A stretch of DNA of 64,000 nt from Ixodes scapularis (taxonomy: Eukaryota; Arthropoda; Arachnida; Ixodida; Ixodidae), in contig NW_024609836.1 of assembly GCF_016920785.2 (NCBI RefSeq), positions 62,413,930 to 62,477,929 on the forward strand, read 5' to 3'. A program made the translations under genes and the position numbers. A model generated the notes under the pieces. That model saw only the letters and a list, made by a program, of their open reading frames with translations. It did no database searches and had not been told where the DNA came from. Positions 33,118 through 43,021 of this stretch are shown one piece after another; positions within the stretch are counted from its first letter, which is position 1; each line of letters begins with the position of its first letter.

Positions 33118-33821
33118 ATATTGTGGGATTTTGCTAGCTACCAACTAAGGCAGGTACCGATAGAGTAACCAAAGGGTTGTCTCAACAGTGGGGGCGATCT
33201 CAAAGGAGCCGTCAAACCTAGTTAGCCCGCGGTCCCCACATCTCCCCGGCAATGTAGACGACATTTAGGGCTACGTTACCGCTGGTCGGTTCGATTGATT
33301 ACCTCCGTCGGTGCCAATGATCGTCTACCTTGTCTCACTCTCTCGAATATAGCGGAAGAGAAGACACACGTACCAGAGTAAGGACAGAGTCCAAGAGCAT
33401 TTATTAGAACACTCTTAAAACGAACTACCATGTCCCCATCCAAAATGCCCCCCGCGCTGGCAAGGTAAGAAAAGGTCCTTACCTGCCAGACGCGGGGTTC
33501 CGGAGGGCCAAGATGGGGGGAAGCATCGGAGAAGTCGCCGACACACGTCCTATCTCTTTCGCGGTCACCCGGATGAGTCCCTTTCCCGAAAGCGGGAAAA
33601 GTAGAGGCGAAAGCCTCCTCGCCTGTCAGCAGTGATTCGCATCCGAGCGGGGGGACGGAAAGAGGTCCCCCCCGGAGAGAGTGAGAGGAAGGGCCCCCCA
33701 AGCCAGGCGGCCCTCCGCCTCACGAACAGGTCGGAGCTCACGGCGAAGGAGCCGAGTGTTCCGACCCGCGGCCGTTATCACAGCCGTCGGGGAAGGGAGA
33801 CCAGAGGAATCCCCACAATAT
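33118..33821 (-). mobile_element. Solo LTR inserted in the LINE 3' UTR
   Basis: The LTR proper is 33122-33817 (696 bp). It begins TGTGGGATT and ends GAATCCCCACA, giving the TG...CA ends and short inverted repeats of retroviral-type LTRs. ATAT lies on both sides (33118-33121 and 33818-33821), a 4-bp TSD. The polyadenylation signal AATAAA is on the minus strand (33398-33403), so transcription ran toward lower coordinates. There is no gag or pol next to it: a solo LTR left after recombination between two LTRs. A Ty3/gypsy or related LTR retrotransposon is likely. Confidence 0.85.
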
Positions 33822-34007
33822 CTAACTACCAGTTTCATACTTTTTGAGTATTTATGTTGTTCCTTGTGTGCTTCACCTTTTGTATTTCTCATTTCCCATT
33901 CCTCTTTGTCCATGACCTGTTGCCTTGGTAAAATAACAAAAACATAAACATAAAATAGCGCAAAAAGATCAAGGACCAGAAGAAGACAGGACTAGCGCTT
34001 GTCCTGT

Positions 34008-35344
34008 TTACATATTGTCTTACGTGCATTATTTTTTAGGTTTAACTACGCCGAACCAACTACCCCAAAAACGTACCCTACTAAACAAAAAATAAACGGC
34101 AACGTAATGAAACACATCCAAAAACGACAATATGGCCCGGACTTGGCAAATTCTAAGCTTCCAGATCTAAGATAACAAGGGCGATTACGTGTTCTGATCG
34201 ATACGACGCACAACTGCCCCACACCGATTATCACAACCACAGTCTGGAAAGTTTTGATGATTGAAAACTATTTCCAGCCAACCGGTACAGAAATTCGATA
34301 TATTACCATACCAAGAATTGGGCAGGTGAGGTCGTATATAACCATGCTATATATATGACTACATATGGACTTATGTGATCTATTCTTCATATGGCGATAT
34401 ATGGCATTTCTGTACTGGAAGTTATTCAATGACGAACCCATTGTGCCTCTCGTTTTCCATCCGGAAAGGTCGTGTCCCATCCAAGTGTAACCTGGTTACA
34501 TGGTACATCAGTAAATATTAGTACCGGCAACAGTATAAGTCGAAAGTGTCTCAAGTCTTATAATCGCCAGCTAGAGTAATTTATAGTACGGTATTAATTT
34601 TTTAACTGTTCGCAATGTTGCCTATGTGACACACGTAAAGCCTTCTATGATGTATCCGGTGCTATTTTCTTGGCATTTTTTGCATCGCTTGCTACATGTA
34701 AGCAATGGCTCTTCTCCGCATCGGGGGTTCGGGACCACACACTCTCATTTTAAGCCCATAAACTTCAGTTGAAGAATAACAGCGCAAGCTCCTCCCTCAA
34801 ATTCCCTTACATTTTCTAATTTAGCAGAGCGAACACTGGAGAGGAGAAAACCATCAATCATTGCGAGCACAGTCCTTTGTGGATAGGGTTTGTCCCGCTA
34901 TTCTTAACCTGCAAAAGACTATACAGAACAGCACGCCACGAATCGTTCGCTAAATCCCATTCGTCAAAAGAAAAAAGAACCAGCGTGAGCCTCTCCCACC
35001 CGCGCCCCTTTCTGAGGCAAACGAAGCGCCAGAAAAAGAAAAGCAAAAGAGAAAAAGCTAAGCCCTACAAGCGGCGCCAGAGGTTTTCAAAGTGACGGGA
35101 CCTTCTGTCGGACGACTTCGCCGCAGCCACCCATGACCGCAACCGTTAAATCAGTGCGGCTAAGGTTTCCCGTAATAGACTCGTAAATAACGGAAATTCC
35201 TCCGGTGATATATTTAGTATATATTTAGTGATTTCTTTTTGTCTTGGGCTCCCCGAGTTCTGCTGCCTTCTTAAACCTTTTTTCTATGCTGTTTTCTTCT
35301 TGCTTTTCCGTCTAACTTGAGGAGGCTCGTCCCGTGAACTTTGC
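34008..35344. other. Intergenic sequence; possible small MITE at about 34283-34420
   Basis: 'CGGTACAGAAAT' (34283) and 'ATTTCTGTACTGG' (34407) form an inverted pair around an ATATGG-rich interior, so a small MITE is possible. Otherwise no gene. 34877-35095 (+) is a Lys/Arg-rich frame without a domain. Confidence 0.4.
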
Positions 35345-35880
35345 TTGAGCCACTGCATAATATGTCGTGTAATGTGCGGGATGTTACTTGGCTTCTATAG
35401 ACCTTTGCGAAAATCGCCTTCTCCGCACTGCCATCTTTGTCTGCTGGACTGTGGAACGCCTTCTGAGCACGCGCTATTCATCTGCTGTGCGGTATATCGG
35501 ACTCTGTGCATGCGTCCAGAGCTCAGCGACTCAGCATTTTTCACCCGGGTGATAAGCGATGCCCAAAGGTCTATACTCCGTAGCAGCTTCTTAATAAACG
35601 CAGGGCGTGGCTTATATCAGGTTCCTCCACTCTCGCTTCGTCATTGGTTCTTCCGTGCTTCAATCGGCCAATACCTCAATTTTATTGGAGGCGGAGCTGA
35701 AATTCGATCTACGGCACTCGTACTGCAAGTAACTATATATGCCGCGTATATTGCGAGTTCAGTTACCCGGACCGGGAAGGTGATTCTAATAAAAAAAAAG
35801 GCGAAACGAAAGAAAAACGACAAAGCATTGAAGTTTTTATTTATTCTCGGCTCAGAATATTTCGTTCCTTATTGCTAGTC
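35345..35880 (+). pseudogene. LINE C-terminal zinc-knuckle fragment
   Basis: The translation contains 'SPSPHCHLCLLDCGTPSEHA' followed by LFICC. This is a C-x2-C-x9-H-x4-C arrangement like the zinc knuckle after the reverse transcriptase in many arthropod LINEs (Jockey, R1 or CR1 groups; 'CPLC...ETPEHVLFHC'). The reverse transcriptase itself is not recognised upstream, so this is a 3'-end fragment of another LINE. Function is lost. The alternative is a chance Cys/His pattern. Confidence 0.5.
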
Positions 35881-36779
35881 CAAAGTTAAGGTGCACAACC
35901 AGCGAAGTCGATTATGATTGCTGAACATTAATGCTTCTTAATTGTATGCCTAAAATCCGTGTTTCCGTGCTGCCCTCATTTTCTGGTCCTGACTATTTTA
36001 GTGCGTAAATAATCGTACGGCGAACAAGCCCACCCTAAGAAGGAGTCTCTCTGCGCGTGATATAAAGAAAAGAGGCGCGAGAAAAGTGAGAGGGATTAAA
36101 CACGTGTGCGAGCCTAAACCGCTTAAACAAACAATGCTTTTTTTTTTCTTTTTTTTTTTTTTTGTAAATAAACATTATTTTGGTTGAAACTTTTTTTTGT
36201 TGCGTTTATGGTAGTGTTAGACAACGGAAACAATTACCCTCTTAGCAGACGACGTCACCACCTCGCAGCAGCGCCACAACCACACGAAGTCGCCCGGCTT
36301 CGTGACGTCACTGTAAATCCTGCTCGCCGTATGGTCCTTGTCCGTTTAGCTCCATCCCCATTGGCGGCGTGCGCAAACTACAGGGGGCACTTCTGTAGCT
36401 ATCATCATCATCGTTTGTGACGTCACCACTAGGACAGATTGGGACAGACCGCGGGGATCTTGGATAATTCGGCTCGTCAGCTCGCTTCGTGCGCTGTTTG
36501 GGTCACGCGTTGTGTTTATTCGGTAAAGTGATATCTGTAGAGGGACGTTTTACCAAAGCTTGAAACCGCGGCACGCGTAGTCGTGCTAACAAACACTTTT
36601 GTCACTCAGATGTCGAAGCGCTGGGATGGTGGTGTGCTGTTCTCTACCCCAGTAGAAAAAGCCGGATAATAAAAATATAATATCCAGAACTTTACCCCCA
36701 TTACAACATCTTCCACAGCGAATGGGGTGTATCTTTTTTTATTTTGATTCGGAGAAAATAAAAGTGAGAAAGGAATAAA
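35881..36779. other. Intergenic sequence, no gene seen
   Basis: T runs (36138-36163) and a short (ATC)n at about 36402-36413. Nothing recognisable. Confidence 0.45.
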
Positions 36780-36992
36780 AGTTAGAAAATTTAGCTCCAA
36801 CCAAATCTTTCAAGGAAACCCGACGTTTCAAAACAAACTCGGTTTCTTCTTCAACGGTGACTGAAAGCACGCGGAACAGTAGCAGCTCTAACCTCTTCCT
36901 CTTCAAAAAAAAAAAGAAAAAAAAAAAAAAAAAAAAGAATGTTGGAAATTAAAAAAAAAAATGTAAAATAAACTTTCTAGTTACGGAGACAG

Positions 36993-37703
36993 TTATTTCT
37001 TCAGCTTTCTTGTCAGGTCACAAAGGCCATGTGCGTACGCAGAGGTCAATGCGCCCAAGGACCTGTTTAGGTTTCCTCGCGTATGCTGGATTTGCCACGA
37101 TTCCAAGAAAAGGCTTCTCCGGAAACTGGGCTCTGTGTGCACCACGTGCGCGTTCGCGAAGTCAATGCGATGGTCTAGTGCAGGGGTTGCCAGGCTGACA
37201 CGGCCTAACAGACGCAAACAAAACCACGAAACTTCCAAGAGCCGCGGGGGGAGGGGGGGGGGGGGATTTTTGTCTGGAGCAATAAACGAAACTCGAACTA
37301 CTTTCAATCTATCCGAGTCAAAAGCACTCCAACTATGCGTAAGGTATAGCAAGCAGTAGCTCAAGACTACCAAGCCGCTACCTGTCTTTCGATTGAAAAC
37401 TCGTTCCATTTCTCTTTTTGGGGAAGTGCTCGTATGACCGGGAGGGTGGCCGGGGAGAGGGGGGGGGGGGGGGGGGGGGGCAATAAGGGAGCGAGTCGCG
37501 AGCCACACTTTAACACGCGAAGAGCCGCTCGCGAGCCACAGGTTGGCCACCCCTGGTCTAGTGTATCGCAATGTTCGGCAATGGCGCTGCGCTCACTGTC
37601 GAAGTTCCGCTCGTCGTTCTTGCGTTGGCGGTTTCGCTCGGGAAAGTTCTTCGTCTCGCCGCTGTAGGTTGCGGGGCACTCTGCGCATGGAATGGTGTAA
37701 ATT
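36993..37703 (-). pseudogene. PLE GIY-YIG endonuclease domain, split by a MITE
   Basis: From 37703 downward: VIYTIPCAECPATYSGETKN (GIY-YIG core with TYSGET in the YIG position, and the PLE-specific CxxC), PERNRQRKND, then SAIAEHCDTLD. The MITE (37181-37555) follows. On the other side come HRIDFANAHVVHTEPSFRRS, ESWQIQHTRGNLNRSLGAL and the stop near 36993. Across the insertion the frame is kept if one TSD copy is ignored. Family knowledge: this domain cuts target DNA for insertion. It is dead because of the insertion. Confidence 0.93.
37173..37563. mobile_element. hAT MITE (375 bp) inserted in the PLE endonuclease, perfect 8-bp TSD
   Basis: The element proper is 37181-37555. Ends are CAGGGGTTGCCAGGCTG and, on the minus strand, CAGGGGTGGCCAACCTG. 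TSD GTCTAGTG lies at 37173-37180 and 37556-37563. The interior is G-rich (runs at 37249-37264 and 37459-37480) with 'GAGCCGC' and 'GCGAGCCACA' words. CAGGGGTGGCCAA ends are widespread in hAT MITEs. Confidence 0.96.
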
Positions 37704-37883
37704 ACAAACTGTGCTCTTTCTTTTGGTAGGTGATTCTTTGGTTTGGCATGGACCTTCCCAATGTGGACGTGGGCTTGTTGTATACAGAATACCTTCCTCT
37801 TCCAATACTCGTGCGAGTGCTTCGCTGGTTTCCTTTACGTAGGGAACGCTGATGCGCGCGACTCAATGGGGCTGTCTTTCTTC

Positions 37884-38245
37884 TACTGGCTTGTGGTGTT
37901 GTCTGGCGAGACCTTGACGTCGGGCGATGCGCTCAATGAAGCTACTAGAGTAGCCATTTTCTTTAGGTGTTCAATTATGGTCTTCTTCTTATTCTTTTCC
38001 TTGGTTTCCGACGAGCAGATAGTCGTTGCCCTATGCAGGAAGGTCGAAACCACTGACGCTTTATGACTCGTTGGATGGTTGGAGTCAAAATCGAGGTAGC
38101 GTCCGGTGTGTGTAGGTTTTTTGTACACGGTAAACTTCAGATCTTGCCCTCGTCGATTCACCAGCACATCAACGAACGGCGAGGTGCCGCCCGTCTCACA
38201 CTCGACGGTAAACTGAATGGCCGGCTCGATAGAGTTGAGGTCTGC
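37884..38245 (-). pseudogene. PLE reverse transcriptase C-terminal part
   Basis: Reading down from about 38244: LNSIEPAIQFTVECETGGTS, then PFVDVLVNRRG, then KFTVYKKPTHTGRYLDFDSN and HPTSHKASVVSTFLHRA. The YRKPTHTGRYL..SNHP..HK motif is diagnostic of Penelope-like reverse transcriptases. The palm with the catalytic Asp pair lies further upstream and is missing. The open part ends at a stop at about 37884; frames then shift before the GIY-YIG part. Confidence 0.92.
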
Positions 38246-38254
38246 TAAAAAATT

Positions 38255-38820
38255 AGGTACGGATTGAACCCAGGATCCCTGCGTTCAGCAGCTCGAGCTT
38301 TTGCTCCATGCGCTCAGAGCCGCGGTGTGCTTACACACCGCGGCACTTTCGCCCATTTCGGAGTCGTTGTTGAAACATACTTTATTTTCCCACACGCCTG
38401 ATTTAGTGGCCTCCTCATTTGGTGCGGAACCTCGCGTAAAACGACTTTTAAAGAGCGGAATTGTAGCTGGCACGTAACACCTGCAAGGCCAGAGAATGCA
38501 ACCGACGAGAGGGGCGGACCCTCTGGCACCTGCAAAGAATAGCAGACCAAAAAATAATACAAAAAATTACAACACTGAAACGAGAAGTCACTGAGCAACT
38601 TAGACACGAAACCGATCCCGCCATCCTAGGATATCCAACAAAATGTAACTCTGGCACATGGGGTCCGCCTTATCCTAACCCCCTGGGCACTCCTTCGTGG
38701 ACCATTTCTGCAACGTTTGGGTGCCGTGACATCACGTAATCTTTTGGTCGTTTGAAGGAATAACTTATGCGCAAATTATTTTGTGTGTTTGAACCTCCCT
38801 GCCTCTTCCAGAAAGCAATT
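38255..38820 (-). repeat. ~540-bp dispersed repeat with tRNA-like B box, copy 1
   Basis: This is nearly collinear with 41592-42120 throughout, with shared words such as 'GGAATTGTAGCTGGCACGT', 'ACACCTGCAAGGCCAGAG' and 'TTGGGTGCCGTGAC'. On the minus strand near 38262-38275 the sequence GGGTTCAATCC is a good RNA polymerase III B box, so the unit may contain a tRNA-derived SINE part. This copy keeps a perfect CCGCGGTGTG...CACACCGCGG hairpin (about 38320-38344). It abuts the truncated PLE. Confidence 0.8.
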
Positions 38821-38967
38821 AAAAAAGAAAGAAAGGAATGCCTCATCAAATGGACAATAAGAGAGCGAAATTTGAGAGCCTCTCGCGTGTGTAGTAAGCA
38901 CGTCAGTGAATGTGACTCCCTATACCCTGTTGCTTCAATCTGTTCTGTAAGTGAACGTCTCTTTTAG
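38767..38967 (+). pseudogene. THAP-like zinc-finger fragment (uncertain)
   Basis: The frame reads KKERKECLIKWTIRERNL then RASRVCSKHVSECDS. This resembles the second half of a THAP DNA-binding domain ('W...I.R.....S.RVCS.HF...D'; C-x2-H zinc ligands). The upstream C-x2-4-C pair is not clear (CVFEPPC). THAP domains occur in host regulators and P-element-type transposases; either is possible. It begins within the end of repeat copy 1, and no start or splice sites are certain. Confidence 0.35.
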
Positions 38968-39402
38968 TTCCAAATTGATTCCTTTTTTTAATTATTTAAA
39001 CCCATTAACAAATATTTCCTCCAAATAACTGGCAGCAAGAAGCGGTGGCTGACTTCTAGATTCGTTTCAATTAAATACCTGCTTATTCACCCGGCCGACG
39101 CGAAACATGCGAGAGCGGGTGAATCGAAGTCTCAAATCTAGTAAGTCGGTGACACTTTAGAGTCCAAAAATGTAAGGTTGTACACCTGCTATGAATCGCT
39201 ATTGTTTGTATATTTAAATTTGTGAACCCAAATGCGCATACTGCGTGACGCACTTCTCAGTGAGCGATTTTAGATTTGTGAACAATCCTTAGTAAAGATT
39301 GGAGAGAACGAGTTAACCAATCGTCTTAATTTGCCGGGCTATGTGGGACAATTTAAGAATTTATAAAAATTTCTGTTTTTTTTGTTTTGTTTTTTTATGC
39401 AG
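38968..39402. other. Presumed intron or intergenic sequence
   Basis: AT-rich. It ends in a long pyrimidine tract and ATGCAG at 39397-39402, a strong splice acceptor for the exon-like segment that follows. Confidence 0.4.
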
Positions 39403-39593
39403 AAGTCGCGATGGGACGAACTTTTTTGCAACGTATTCGATGCCGGCATCTACTCGTCAGCAACTGTCGATTCACAGTTGGATAGAAGCGTCGGTATCGG
39501 CAAGCTCAATGTAGCAAAAGCAAGTGTCACGGCGCTTTGCAACACAGCTGTGCGCGCGTGCACAGCTAAGAAGACGGCACCTAATTTACTCTG
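39403..39593 (+). CDS. Candidate internal exon of an unidentified gene
   Basis: Upstream is a textbook acceptor (T-rich tract from about 39371, then ATGCAG); downstream is a textbook donor, CTG|GTGAGT at 39594-39599. Between them 191 bases are open in one frame only (KSRWDELFCNVFDAGIYSSA..., ending ..TAKKTAPNLLW). The other two frames on this strand contain stops. GC and codon texture are unlike the AT-rich flanks. No domain is recognised, and neighbouring exons were not found in the window, as can happen with long introns. It may be a real exon, or a chance pairing of splice signals. Confidence 0.4.
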
Positions 39594-40255
39594 GTGAGTG
39601 CAAAACATTTTTCTACAGCCGCCTCACAAAAACGCCATACACCTTTCTTTCATAAATAAGCCGTTTTAATTGGCATAGATGCGAACTAACATAGCCACTC
39701 CGTGCTTTGACATTGCGCGTTGTCAGCTTGCATCCTACCAACTACGTCACAGGAGGGCGCCCGCGAGGTGGCGCCTCCGAAATATCTCGTCGCCAATAGC
39801 GTCACATATCCGGTATGCAGGATGAAATCAAAGATATATATTACAACTTGGTACAGGTAAAAAATAAAGTACACATCAGCGTAGAAGAGACAAGAGAAGA
39901 ATGAATAACATTGGTGATTAAATCATGAACAGCTTTCTGTGGCGTATCGAAATTAAAACGATGTTTGCCTGCGTACCGGAACTTCTAAAGTTCAGGATGG
40001 CGACGTCCGAGTTAAGCATGATCTATATAAATGTTTTTCAAGTCGCACCCGTGAAAACCATATCTAGCCAACGACAAACTGAAGAAAAAGTAAAGGCTAG
40101 AAGCATAATGGCACATATAAAACTAGATAAAACACGTCACCGCTGACGCGTTAAGAAAGCAAGGAGATAAAAACTTACAATGCCTGTCAAAGAGCCCGTT
40201 CATGCCGGACAGAGTTACTGGACGAGCAGAAATTCGGGCGGTCCCTTCCATTACT
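39594..40255. other. Intergenic or intronic sequence, no further exon seen
   Basis: No convincing second exon. 39700-39830 contains 'GGAGGGCGCCCGCGAGGTGGCGCC', probably part of a MITE. Confidence 0.4.
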
Positions 40256-40520
40256 ATACTTTGTTTCAGCTTCGATCCGAGCGCGGCCGATGTTTTGAGC
40301 CGAAGAGCCAATCAAAGAGCGCAAAAAGCGCAGCGTCATGGCGTGCTCTCTGCTCTTGATAGGACTAGCCGGCAGAGGAGCGCGCACAGGGACACGGCGA
40401 ATACCGGCTGGTCCTATCAACTGCAGAGAGCACGCCATGACGTTTCGCTTTTTGCGCTGTTTGATTGGCCCTTCTGCTCATAACATCGGCCGCGCTCGGA
40501 CCGAAGCTGAAACGGAGTAT
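40256..40520. mobile_element. Palindromic MITE with 117-bp arms
   Basis: Left arm 40256-40372 and right arm 40404-40520 are inverted copies at high identity: 'GTTTCAGCTTCG', 'CCGAGCGCGGCCGATGTT', 'GCCAATCAAA', 'GCGCAAAAAGCG' and 'CGTCATGGCGTGCTCTCTGC' pair across a ~31-base loop. Overlapping frames on both strands are mirror artefacts. TSD not resolved. Confidence 0.88.
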
Positions 40521-41590
40521 AACAACCGTGGCAAACATTAGAAGAAGCCGACGTAAGCGATTGTTCGGGGACAACGAGAAATAGAAAACCGGAAATAAAT
40601 AATCGTCAGAAACGCGTACAAAACGTCGTCGTAACGTCCCCCAATAACGATCATCACGCGGCTCCGCCCTGTACATCAAGTTACTGATGATCTCCGAAAG
40701 ATGTCAGTGTGCCTACGGGCCGCTACACGGACGTAGTAAACCGGACAAACCCGGATCGTCGTTAACGACGAGCCCATGAGAAGCCATAAATAAAAAAGGG
40801 GAACATCGATGTGCAGTTGTATACTACGTTCACCCCCAAGCTCAAAGTGCACGGTGGAAACCCCGTCCTCTTTGGAGCAGTCATACGGCTTTCTTTGGTC
40901 ACGTGATCACGCTCCCGTCCATAAACCCTCACGCAGATAGTGGGATCACGTGATGAGAGGGAGGCGGTTGATTGGTCGAGAGCGGGCGTAGCTCCCACCG
41001 CACTCTCAACTTAGGGGTGAACAGAGTAGCATATACGCGAGAGGGGTGCATCAGGAACCTCGAGGTCTTCTGTACTGCCCAGTACCCCCTCCCCAAAAAG
41101 AAGCGATGCATTCATCTCAATTGTGGGAGATCTCGCCGTCAGATAGCGGAAAACTCGAACCCTCGTACTTGATCAAACAGGTCGTTAACGTCAGCCGGTA
41201 CGCGAGTCAAAGAGAGAGGGACCAATTCTAAGTGTGTGGTGCAGACGAAAGGAAACGAGTAGCAGGGAGGACATCGTTCTTCTGGGGTTCGTGCGAGATG
41301 CGATCCTCCGACCGCGTCTTCTGAGTCGCACACCCGTACTCTTATGCCCTTTCCTTGGCAGACCCTCACCCAATTCACATATCATAGTTGCTTTTCATAA
41401 GTAAAACTGTGCTTCGTGTATGTTTAGAAGGCAGGAAGTTATTTGGCCCCAATGGGTATCTGGTGTCTCAGCTGTAGATGAGAAATTTAGCCGATGCAGT
41501 AGCACTGCTCGCCTAAAGCCTTTGACGTGAATCAGGCAGTTGTGGTACGCGACCCCACGCCGGTACGACTCTCACCAGGATCGAAACGGA
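40521..41590. other. Intergenic sequence, no gene seen
   Basis: Short frames on both strands; 'ATCACGTGA' twice (about 40900-40955). Nothing recognised. Confidence 0.45.
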
Positions 41591-41591
41591 C

Positions 41592-42120
41592 AGGGGTAAG
41601 GATTGAACCCAGGGTCCCTGTGTTCCGCAGCTCGAGCTTTCGCTCCATGCGCTCCGAGCCGCGGTGTGCTTTACACACATTCAGGGGTCGTTGTTGAAAC
41701 GTACCTTATTTTTTCACACACCTGACTTAACGGCCTCCTCATTTGGTTTGGAGCCTCGTGTAAAACGACTTTGAGAGGGCGGAATTGTAGCTGGCACGTG
41801 ACACCTGCAAGGCCAGAGCATGCAACCGACGAGAGGGACGGACTCTCTGGCATCTGTGAAGAATACCAAACCAAAAAAAGATGTAACTGTGAAACAAGAA
41901 GTTACCAAGCAACTTATAGACATGAAACTGATCCGACCATCCTACAAAATATAACTCTGGCAGGTGGGGGTCCGTCCTATCCGCTAGCCGCCTGGACACT
42001 CCACCGCGAACCATTTCTGCAACGTTTGGGTGCCGTGACCTCACGTAACCTTTCGGCTGGTTCAAGGAGTAACCTATCCGCAAATTAAAAAGTAACCTCG
42101 CTCCCCGCCTCTTTCCAAAA
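41592..42120 (-). repeat. ~540-bp dispersed repeat with tRNA-like B box, copy 2
   Basis: Partner of 38255-38820. The minus-strand B box GGGTTCAATCC is again present near 41602-41615, preceded on that strand by GAGCGCATGGAGC. In this copy the CCGCGGTGTG hairpin is broken. Same orientation as copy 1, about 3.3 kb apart. Confidence 0.8.
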
Positions 42121-42755
42121 GCAATAAAAAAAACGGAAAAACTTTTTTGAAAAACAAGACAAAGCAAGAGTGGCGAAGTTGGTGGGAAGGAACGTCGAGA
42201 CGTGTCTGCTGAGAATATAACGCCGACGCCGGGTGTAGTAAGACCGCAAAATAGCCCCGCTGCTGCGAACAGAAAACGTGGAGACGTCATCCGGAAAAGC
42301 GCGTATAGTGGGGCCGTCTATTTTTGGCGCACGTTCCTGATTCAAGTTCAACTTTACGTTACTCCTTCAGGAGGCAAGTGTCCGAAGAGTGGAGCAAAAA
42401 TAATGAAAAAGAGGCAGGGCAATACAAGCGGTCAAGGTTGGCGTTCCCCGTGGAGTTATTGGGAATCGCTACGGGAGAACGGGCGTATAACGTATTTCTC
42501 AAATACGAGTACACTTTGCAAGAAAGTTTGACGTATACACCGGTGTGTGTATTGCCGCTTGCTCACGGAGTAATACCATGGAACAAATCTAGGGCCCTGA
42601 TAGGCTTACTTGAACGTCCCGCTCTTTCGTAAGCAGAAGACGACAATGACCCTTCCGCGCTCGTTGTTTCTTGTTTAAGATGAGAAGACAGTTCTCACCG
42701 AGGACGGCGGCGGGTCGCCCTTTTCCGAGGTGCAGTGGCGGACGGCGGGGTGTAT
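42121..42755. other. Unassigned sequence with two overlapping open frames
   Basis: 42202-42531 (109 codons) and 42324-42632 (102 codons) are open on the plus strand in different frames. The second reads 'RRQVSEEWSKNNEKEAGQYK' and looks protein-like, but I do not recognise it. No splice sites settle the matter. Confidence 0.3.
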
Positions 42756-43021
42756 CACTGGGGCGCGCGTTAAACCACCCGACCCCCCTCGTTCACGCCG
42801 CTTCGCGGCGACAGTCTGCCGCCGGTACATTACAAGGCGACACGAGTGGCGCGGCTGAGGATAGCTGTTTTGCGGTAAACAAAAGGCTCACTGAGGTGCG
42901 CTTTAACCCACCTGACTCCTCTCGTTCACGCCGCTTCGCGGTGACATTGTGCGGCGGCACGTTACAAGGCGACACGATGGGGAGTTGCTCACGATAGATA
43001 TTTGGCGGTAAACAAAAGGCT
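42756..43021. repeat. Tandem duplication, two units of 133 bp
   Basis: GCGGTAAACAAAAGGCT occurs at 42872-42888 and 43005-43021, 133 bases apart. The rest of both units aligns ('TCTCGTTCACGCCGCTTCGC' in unit 2 with 'CTCGTTCACGCCGCTTCGC' in unit 1, then 'TTACAAGGCGACACGA'). A related single copy lies on the minus strand inside the foldback element (about 17360-17500: 'GTATCACTGGGGCGCG', 'GCGGCTTCGCGGCGACAGT'). Confidence 0.85.

Larger units (their letters stand above)
29281..34007 (+). mobile_element. Decayed CR1/L2-like non-LTR retrotransposon (LINE) with nested insertions
   Basis: ORF1 remnant, endonuclease, reverse transcriptase and 3' UTR follow in order on the plus strand (see separate entries). 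All are broken by stops and frameshifts. It is interrupted by a hAT MITE (29565-29873), a C-run (30303-30326) and a solo LTR (33122-33817). Beyond the LTR the 3' UTR appears to continue and ends near a small hairpin, ACAGGAC...GTCCTGT (33986-34007). The 5' boundary is uncertain: DNA from about 28930 may be its 5' UTR. CR1/L2 placement rests on the ORF1 and RT motif set and is an inference. Confidence 0.85.
36780..38245 (-). mobile_element. Penelope-like element (PLE) fragment with GIY-YIG endonuclease, 5'-truncated
   Basis: On the minus strand from 38245: the end of the reverse transcriptase region, a linker, a GIY-YIG endonuclease, and a 3' UTR with the GAAGAAGAAACCGAG...GAAACGTCGGG pattern (about 36815-36865) familiar from PLE tails. 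It is cut at the 5' side at about 38245, where a different repeat starts. A hAT MITE sits in the endonuclease (37181-37555). Family knowledge: PLEs are retroelements with a telomerase-like reverse transcriptase. Confidence 0.9.

Noticed and set aside
40187..40541. Four overlapping open frames on both strands around 40.2-40.7 kb
   Set aside because: They mirror each other because the DNA is a palindrome; the MITE explains them.
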